From Castellaniella sp047971665 (GTDB lineage Bacteria; Pseudomonadota; Gammaproteobacteria; Burkholderiales; Burkholderiaceae_B): a DNA stretch of 64,000 bases. The translations under genes were made by a program, and so were the position numbers. Where the stretch lies: contig NZ_JBKEAA010000020.1 of the NCBI RefSeq assembly GCF_047971665.1, positions 124,001 to 188,000 on the forward strand, in the 5' to 3' direction. The notes beneath the pieces are model-generated. The model made no database searches. It was not told the origin of the DNA and saw nothing but the letters and a program-made list of their open reading frames with translations. Shown in pieces: positions 58,799 through 64,000 of the stretch (position 1 is its first letter; each line of letters starts with the position of its first letter).

Positions 58799-59773
58799 AT
58801 GGCCGTATTCACCCCTGTCACCGAGAACGACGCGCATATGCTGCTGCTGCGCTACCAGTTGGGCGAACTGGTCGCCTTGCGCGGCATTACCGCGGGCATC
58901 GAAAACACCAACTATTTCCTCGACACCACGCAAGGCGCTTATGTACTGACGCTGTTCGAGGTCCTGAGCGCCGAACAGCTGCCGTTCTACATCGAACTGA
59001 TGCATCATCTGGCCAACTGCGGCGTCCCCGTGCCCGAACCCCAGACGCTGCTCGACGGAACCCGCCTGACCACGCTGAACGGCAAGCCGGCCGCGATCGT
59101 CACCCGTCTGTCGGGCGGCTATGAGCCCGAACCCGGCCCGCTGCATTGCGCCCTGGCCGGCCAGACCCTGGCCCGGGCGCATCTGGCGGCCCAGGATTTT
59201 CCCATCCGCCAGCCCAACCTGCGCGGCCTGGACTGGTGGCGGACCACCGCCCCGGCGCTGGCGCCCTTTCTGGATGCCGATCAGGCCGCGCTGCTGCGGA
59301 ACACATTGGACGAGCAGATCACCTTTGCCGCCACCGGAACACTGGCGCAACTGCCATCCGGGCCCGCGCACTGCGACCTGTTCCGCGACAACGTGCTGTT
59401 CGACGGCACCTATGAATCGCCGCATATGGGCGGCATCATCGATTTCTATTTTGCCGGCTGCGACACCTGGCTGTTCGACGTCGCAGTCAGCGTCAACGAC
59501 TGGTGCATCCACCGGGCCACCGGCGCTTTCGTGCGCCGGCGCCTGGAAGCCTGGCTGCAGGCCTATCATGCCGTGCGTCCTTTCACCGGGCAAGAGCGCG
59601 CCGCCTGGCCTATGGCCCTGCGTGCGGCGGCTCTGCGGTTCTGGATTTCCCGCCTGTACGACTTTCATCTGCCGCGGCCGGCTCAGACCCTCAAGCCGCA
59701 CGACCCTCGCCATTTCGAACGCATCCTGCGGCTGCGAACCGATCAGCCCGCGCCCGCCCTGCCCCGCTCATGA
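58799..59773 (+). CDS. thrB: Homoserine kinase (ThrB2, APH-fold type)
   Basis: Phosphorylates homoserine in threonine synthesis. The 324-residue enzyme belongs to the aminoglycoside-phosphotransferase-fold homoserine kinases typical of betaproteobacteria and pseudomonads, not the GHMP type of E. coli. GIENTNYFLDTTQGAYVLTLFE is the N-lobe; the catalytic loop is HCDLFRDN (H191, D193) and IIDFYFAGCDTWLFD holds the metal aspartate. The stop overlaps the next gene by four bases. It draws on the aspartate semialdehyde made by asd in this window. Confidence 0.95.
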   Translation: MAVFTPVTENDAHMLLLRYQLGELVALRGITAGIENTNYFLDTTQGAYVLTLFEVLSAEQLPFYIELMHHLANCGVPVPEPQTLLDGTRLTTLNGKPAAIVTRLSGGYEPEPGPLHCALAGQTLARAHLAAQDFPIRQPNLRGLDWWRTTAPALAPFLDADQAALLRNTLDEQITFAATGTLAQLPSGPAHCDLFRDNVLFDGTYESPHMGGIIDFYFAGCDTWLFDVAVSVNDWCIHRATGAFVRRRLEAWLQAYHAVRPFTGQERAAWPMALRAAALRFWISRLYDFHLPRPAQTLKPHDPRHFERILRLRTDQPAPALPRS

Positions 59774-60552
59774 TTTCTCTGCAAGCCGCCATTCTGCCGC
59801 CCAGCGCTGGCTGGACCTGGATCAGCCAGGGCATTGCGTTGTTTCGCCGCCAGCCCATGGCCATGCTCTTCTGGAGCATCGTGACCAGCTTTTTCATCAA
59901 TGTCGGCGCGCTTGTGCCGATCCTCGGCCAGACCCTGCTGGTGCTGCTGACGCCGTTGCTGACCTTTCTGACGCTATGCGCCTGCCGCAACCTGGATCAG
60001 GGCGTGCGCATGGCGCCCGGCCTGTGGCTGCAACCGTTGCAGACCCCCGGCGTGACCGGCGCATTGCTGAGACTGGGCCTGGCCTACCTGAGCTGTTCCT
60101 TTCTGATCGCCCTGATTGCCGTGCTGCCCTTCATGTCCTCGATGCTCACCGCCCTGGGGACCGGCGGACAGCCAGATTTCGCCACACTGGAGCACGCCAT
60201 GCGCGGTCCGCTGATCGTCTTCGGCCTGCTGTACGTGCTGCTGTCAGCCCTGTTCTGGCATACCCCAGCGCTGGCGGGCTGGCACGGCCTGCCCCTGCGC
60301 CGGTCGCTGTTCTATTCCATGGTCGCCTGCTGGCGCAACAAATACGCGATCATCCTCTATGTCGCGCTCTGGGCGGGGCTGTTTTACGGCCTGCATGTCC
60401 TGCTCGATGCAATGGCCACCGCCGGGGTGTCCACGAGCCTGCGGGCCTGGCTGTCCCTGCCACTGGACATCCTGGTCACCGCTCTGCTGTATTGCAGTTT
60501 TTACCCCATCTACACCACGATCTTCCGCGTCCGCCAGGCCGCCTCCACCTGA
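59770..60552 (+). CDS. BPSS1780-like membrane protein
   Basis: Polytopic inner-membrane protein of 260 residues with about six hydrophobic segments. The start at 59770 overlaps the thrB stop (ATGA) and gives MISLQAAILPPSAGWTWISQG; upstream in-frame starts fall inside thrB. GWTWISQGIALFRRQPMAMLF and the SVVACWRNK-like segment FYSMVACWRNKYAII match a family common in Burkholderiales and annotated as BPSS1780 family; function unknown. Its last 43 bases overlap the convergent DUF192 gene. Confidence 0.85.
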   Translation: MISLQAAILPPSAGWTWISQGIALFRRQPMAMLFWSIVTSFFINVGALVPILGQTLLVLLTPLLTFLTLCACRNLDQGVRMAPGLWLQPLQTPGVTGALLRLGLAYLSCSFLIALIAVLPFMSSMLTALGTGGQPDFATLEHAMRGPLIVFGLLYVLLSALFWHTPALAGWHGLPLRRSLFYSMVACWRNKYAIILYVALWAGLFYGLHVLLDAMATAGVSTSLRAWLSLPLDILVTALLYCSFYPIYTTIFRVRQAAST

Positions 60553-60914
60553 GCCTGCCCATCCGGCCGGGCGCAGTAGCCCGCCGGCAGTTCCAGCACG
60601 GCCGAAGCGCGCAGGCAAAACACGCAACGTCCGGGGGGGACCCGAGGCAGCACCCTCACGACATGGCCTGCGGCGTCCAGGAACACCAGATCCACAGGCT
60701 GTCGCAGACCCCACGTATGCACGGCGCGGCAGTCGGGCAGCAACAGCCCCGCAGGCCGCGTCCCCCAGTCCACCCACAGCCACAAGCCCAGCAAACGCGC
60801 GCAAAAAGAACGCGCGCAATACAGCCGCAGGGGCCACTGCGCATTCAACCACGGCGCCGGTTCCCGCGGGCCGCGCCCGGCCAGCATGCGGCAGGGGCCG
60901 TTGCCGCGCAACAT
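60510..60914 (-). CDS. DUF192 family protein at the end of the Tad locus
   Basis: A 134-residue protein starting MLRGNGPCRM at 60914, where its ATG overlaps the TadC-type gene stop (TGATG). LLPDCRAVHTWGLRQPVDLVFLDAAG and VLELPAGYCARP match the DUF192 fold (the AF_2008/TM_0813-like beta barrel), whose function is unknown. DUF192 genes are often found beside Tad/Flp and other secretion genes in Burkholderiales. The same frame is open far upstream through tadC, but that part is not coding. The 3' end overlaps a convergent gene by 43 bases. Confidence 0.82.
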   Translation of the reverse strand: MLRGNGPCRMLAGRGPREPAPWLNAQWPLRLYCARSFCARLLGLWLWVDWGTRPAGLLLPDCRAVHTWGLRQPVDLVFLDAAGHVVRVLPRVPPGRCVFCLRASAVLELPAGYCARPDGQAQVEAAWRTRKIVV

Positions 60915-61777
60915 CAAAACCCGGCATCCAGCAGTTTGACGGCCACAGGAAAACCAATGACCAGAAAGGTGCAGGGAAAAATGCACAGCACCATCGGGAA
61001 CAGCATCCGCACGGGCGCTTCGAGCGCCAGTTTTTCCGCGCGCAGAAAACGCTCGCTGCGCTGACGTTCGGCCTGCGCCCGCAGCAGCGGCCCCAGGCTC
61101 ATCCCCATCCGGTCGGCCTGGGCCAGCGCCGAAACCAGCGCACGGACACCCGGCACATCCGCATGCTCGGCCCAGTGCAGCAACCAGCGGGACCGCTCCA
61201 TGCCGGTGCGTTCCAGCGCGGCCGCATCGCGCAGGCTCTGACGCAACGGGCCTTGCGGCGCATGAGCGCACACCTGTTGCAGGGCCGCCGGCAAACTCAG
61301 GCCGGCTTCCACGCAAAGCGTCAACAGATCCAGCATGAAGGGGAGTTCCCGCATCATTCTCACGCGTCTGGCGGCCGCGCAGCGACGCAGCCCCTGATCG
61401 GGCCAGATGAAACCCAGGACAGCCCCCATGAGCACCAGCGCCATGCCCACCCGGATCGACACGGCCCCCAACCACGCACCCACGCCTGCCAGCCCGGCGC
61501 CGCAACCCGCCGCCAGCACGCAAGCCGCCAGCCAGCGATCCGCCCTCCAGTGCGAAGCCAGGCCGGCACGCGACCCCCAGCGGCGCAATTCCCGGCGCAT
61601 GCGCCAGGTGACGAAGGGCTCGCACCAGGGCGCCAGCGCCTGCACCCAGGGCCACCAGAACGCGGGCGGCCGCGTCCGGGCATCTCCGTGCGCAACAGCC
61701 CAGGGGCGACCGAGTGTCCACAAACCCAGACAGCCCGCCATTGCCGCCAGACACAAACCGATCCAGAACCATGCCAT
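60914..61777 (-). CDS. tadC: TadC-like type II secretion F-domain protein
   Basis: Inner-membrane platform protein of 287 residues for assembly of a Flp-type pilus. Hydrophobic segments lie at about 3-22, 88-105, 112-132 and 255-280, with the T2SSF domain between: RELPFMLDLLTLCVEAGLSL, ALERTGMERS and ALVSALAQADRMGMSLGPLLR, the last a typical TadB/TadC signature. It follows tadB after 25 bases. The N-terminal 80 residues are rich in Trp and Arg and poorly conserved. Confidence 0.9.
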   Translation of the reverse strand: MAWFWIGLCLAAMAGCLGLWTLGRPWAVAHGDARTRPPAFWWPWVQALAPWCEPFVTWRMRRELRRWGSRAGLASHWRADRWLAACVLAAGCGAGLAGVGAWLGAVSIRVGMALVLMGAVLGFIWPDQGLRRCAAARRVRMMRELPFMLDLLTLCVEAGLSLPAALQQVCAHAPQGPLRQSLRDAAALERTGMERSRWLLHWAEHADVPGVRALVSALAQADRMGMSLGPLLRAQAERQRSERFLRAEKLALEAPVRMLFPMVLCIFPCTFLVIGFPVAVKLLDAGF

Positions 61778-61802
61778 GCCCTTTCTCCCCCCGGATAACC
61801 GT

Positions 61803-62648
61803 CTATACCTCGATCGCCACCACGCGCCGGATCCAGAGGATGCCCGCGCCTTCCAGCACCAGGATCGTCATCAGCACGAGCCAGCCATACCAAGTCTGCC
61901 ACAGCAACGCCATGGCCTCGGGTTCCAGGCGACTCAAAACCAGCGCCAGCACCACCGGCAAACCAGCCATGATGCGACTTTGCATCCGGCCCTGGGCGGT
62001 CAGCGCCTCGACCCGGCCCAGCCAGTGCTGCCTGGACCGAAGCGTCTGGGCAATGCTTTCCAGGGTATCGGCCAGGCTGCCCCCGGTACGGGCGGCGATG
62101 CTCAGGGCCGACACCACGAGGTCGCAAGACTCGGTCGGCATGCGGTCGCGCAATTGCTGCAAAGCATCCTGAAAGCTCAGACCCAGGCGCTGTTCGCGCA
62201 GCATCAGGCCGAATTCCTGAGAAAGCGGCGGCACGGACTGAGAAACCAGATGCCGCAGCGCCGGCTGGACCCCCGCCCCCGCGCGCAACGCGCCGGCCAG
62301 CGCCTGCACCAGATCGGGCAGTTGCGCATCGAACCGACGCGCACGGCGATGGCGCACGAAACGCAGGATCAGCGGCGGCGCGCACAGCAACCCGGCCAGC
62401 ACGGGCAGCACCCCCCACCAGCGTCCCGCCAGCCAGGCCACGGCCAGCATGAGCACCAGTCCCAGCATCGCCACGGCCGGACGCAATTGCGTCATGTCCA
62501 GGAACAGAAAAGACGCATCCAGCGTACGCCGGGTCTCCTCGCGCAGACGATTCTCGTAGCGCCCCCAGGCACGGTCGGCCTGCCCGAGCAGCCACCAGGC
62601 AGCCAGCGCGACACTGCCTGCCAGCACGACAAGCATCAGGGCCATCAT
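61803..62648 (-). CDS. tadB: TadB-like type II secretion F-domain protein
   Basis: Partner platform protein, 281 residues, normally encoded just before TadC. Helices at about 3-18, 53-90 and 240-275; T2SSF core includes ARRFDAQLPDLVQALAGALRAG, LREQRLGLSFQDALQQLRDRM and ALSIAARTGGSLADTLESIA. Its ATG overlaps the CpaF gene stop by four bases (62645-62648), supporting translational coupling. Confidence 0.92.
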   Translation of the reverse strand: MMALMLVVLAGSVALAAWWLLGQADRAWGRYENRLREETRRTLDASFLFLDMTQLRPAVAMLGLVLMLAVAWLAGRWWGVLPVLAGLLCAPPLILRFVRHRRARRFDAQLPDLVQALAGALRAGAGVQPALRHLVSQSVPPLSQEFGLMLREQRLGLSFQDALQQLRDRMPTESCDLVVSALSIAARTGGSLADTLESIAQTLRSRQHWLGRVEALTAQGRMQSRIMAGLPVVLALVLSRLEPEAMALLWQTWYGWLVLMTILVLEGAGILWIRRVVAIEV

Positions 62649-64000
62649 GCCGCGCCTTCCCGGGGAAGTTCACTCCGCGACAACACATCGGGCTGTTCCC
62701 TGCGGCAGGGCTGCGCGTCGGCGGCCGACCTCTCGTCCAGCGCCGCGCTGCCCTGGCAGACCGTCTGGCCGGAGAACAACGCGATATCCAGCGCGGCGAC
62801 GCCATCAAACCCGTCGGGCAGCAGACCGCAACCGCTGAACACGGCAGGCGGCCCGGCGCGGCCCCGGAATACTTCCTGCAGCTGAATGCGCCCGCTCTCC
62901 TGGCCTGTCACCTGAACGATGGCGCTGATCAATCGCCGGCCATCGGCCGCGCGCATCAACTGGATGATGCAATCGATGCTGGAGGCGATGTGCTCGCGGA
63001 TCGCGGCCAGCGGCAAATCCATCCCCGCCATCAGGATCATGGTTTCCAGGCGGCCCAGCGCATCGCGCGGGCTGTTCGCGTGCAGCGTGGTCAACGAACC
63101 TTCATGTCCGGTATTCATGGCGGCCAGCATGTCGAACGCCTCGCCACCCCGACATTCCCCCACCACGATGCGATCGGGCCGCATGCGCAGAGCGTTGCGC
63201 ACCAGATCGCGGATCTCGACGCGCCCCCGGCCCTCGGGATTGGCCGGCCGGGCCTCGAGACTGACCAGATGGGCATGATTCAGGCGCAGCTCGGCGGCAT
63301 CCTCGATCGTGATGATGCGCTCGCCGTCCGGGATGGCGTTGGACAGCACATTGAGCAGGCTGGTCTTGCCGGAACCCGTGCCGCCGGAGACGATCAGATT
63401 CTTGCGATGACGCACGCAATGCGTCAGAAATTGCGCCATGGACTCATCCAGCGCGCCGACCGCCAGCAAATCGGACATTTCCAGACGTCGGGCGGGAAAT
63501 TTGCGGATCGTCAGGCTGGCACCACGCAGCGCGATGGGTCCGATCACTGCATTCACCCGGGAACCATCCCGCAGGCGGGCATCGACCATGGGCGTGCTTT
63601 CGTCGATCCGGCGTCCCAGCGGCGCCACGATCCGGTCAATGATGCCCAGCACCGCCTGCTCACCGCTGAAGCAGGCCGCGGCACGCATCAGGCGCCCGCT
63701 CCGCTCGACAAAGATTTCATCATGACGGTTGACCATGATTTCGGTGACGCCGGGGTCGGCGAGCAACGGCTCCAGAGGCCCCAGCCCGACCGCTTCATCC
63801 ACCAGTTCCCGGGCCAGCGCCTCGCGATCCAGCGCTGCGGGCAACGCCTCATCTGCCTCGATCAGACCGCCCAGCACGGCAGCCGCCTCGGCGCGCAAGG
63901 CCGCGTCGCTCATTCCGGCAATGTCGCGGCGGCGCAATTGCAGTGCGGCAATCAGGTTTTCGTGGAGACGGTGCCGATATGCCTGCCCACCGGGGCCGGC
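62645..64000 (-). CDS. cpaF: CpaF/TadA-type secretion ATPase (5' end outside window)
   Basis: Hexameric ATPase that powers Flp pilus assembly. The frame is open to the window edge and the residues before the first possible start (YRHRLHENLIAALQL) look like normal CpaF N-terminal sequence, so the true start is upstream of the window. Walker A VSGGTGSGKTSLLN, Asp box TIEDAAELRL, Walker B RPDRIVVGECRGGEAFDML and the His box GHEGSLTTLHANS are intact. The C terminus continues about 40 residues past the usual CpaF end with a Cys- and charge-containing tail (QTVCQGSAALDERSAADAQP onward). Confidence 0.95.
   Translation of the reverse strand, partial: AGPGGQAYRHRLHENLIAALQLRRRDIAGMSDAALRAEAAAVLGGLIEADEALPAALDREALARELVDEAVGLGPLEPLLADPGVTEIMVNRHDEIFVERSGRLMRAAACFSGEQAVLGIIDRIVAPLGRRIDESTPMVDARLRDGSRVNAVIGPIALRGASLTIRKFPARRLEMSDLLAVGALDESMAQFLTHCVRHRKNLIVSGGTGSGKTSLLNVLSNAIPDGERIITIEDAAELRLNHAHLVSLEARPANPEGRGRVEIRDLVRNALRMRPDRIVVGECRGGEAFDMLAAMNTGHEGSLTTLHANSPRDALGRLETMILMAGMDLPLAAIREHIASSIDCIIQLMRAADGRRLISAIVQVTGQESGRIQLQEVFRGRAGPPAVFSGCGLLPDGFDGVAALDIALFSGQTVCQGSAALDERSAADAQPCRREQPDVLSRSELPREGAA

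Noticed and set aside
60915..61772. Upstream extension of the DUF192 frame through tadC
   Set aside because: TadC is clearly coded in the other frame; DUF192 homology begins only after 60914, where an ATG overlaps the tadC stop.

Overview
The window is high-GC, densely coded chromosomal DNA from a betaproteobacterium. Gene order (rpsB-tsf-pyrH-frr-uppS-cdsA, leuC-leuD-leuB-asd-fimV-truA, folC-dedD-cvpA-purF), a PdhL-type E3 with its own lipoyl domain, and the THRB2-type homoserine kinase point to Burkholderiales, most likely Alcaligenaceae (Bordetella/Achromobacter/Castellaniella relatives). Genus cannot be fixed from sequence alone. No gap between genes exceeds about 275 bases. I saw no rRNA, tRNA, insertion sequence, prophage or CRISPR array.

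Layout. 1-4.4 kb: translation and envelope-precursor operon on the minus strand (rpsB, tsf, pyrH, frr, uppS, cdsA start). 4.4-8.4 kb, plus: map, glnD, dsbB. 8.4-12.8 kb, minus: folC, a DedD-like SPOR protein, cvpA, purF. 12.9-18.7 kb, minus: pyruvate dehydrogenase operon aceE-aceF-lpdA, closed by a clear hairpin. 19-24.9 kb, plus: a PAS histidine kinase/FixJ-type regulator pair divergent from pdh, then folD, oligopeptidase A and a SCO1-type copper chaperone. 25-29.6 kb: a copper module, with a CopZ-like chaperone and a flavin disulfide oxidoreductase divergent from copA-cueR, both promoters carrying CueR-type dyads. 29.5-30.9 kb: nitroreductase and pdxJ. 30.9-37.5 kb: TetR-controlled AcrAB/MexAB-OprM-type efflux system. 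37.6-40.4 kb: an ABC importer of the TrpX/PF04392 class. 40.5-44.4 kb: trpF, TRAP transporter membrane subunits and truA. 44.5-50.8 kb: fimV-like, asd, leuB, leuD, leuC. 50.9-55.8 kb: M48 protease, aroC, alpha/beta hydrolase, SelO, DUF2069. 55.8-60.6 kb: YihY-type membrane protein, CBS protein, dusA, thrB and a BPSS1780-like membrane protein. 60.5-64 kb: the distal end of a Tad/Flp pilus locus (CpaF, TadB, TadC, DUF192) running off the window.

Most of the window is conserved core metabolism: branched-chain amino acid, aspartate-family, aromatic, purine, folate and PLP synthesis, pyruvate oxidation and PII nitrogen signalling. The accessory parts are the copper module, the efflux pump, the ABC and TRAP transporters and the Tad locus. 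I did not find a clearly new multi-gene system. The best leads are a CueR-type operon that resembles a mercuric reductase split into an HMA protein plus oxidoreductase without the terminal cysteine pair; TRAP genes lying between truA and trpF with trpF translationally coupled to them; a break in the usual truA-to-purF cluster; a probably leaderless tetR; and several strong intergenic RNA structures (rpsB leader repeats, leuD-leuB, end of the ABC operon).
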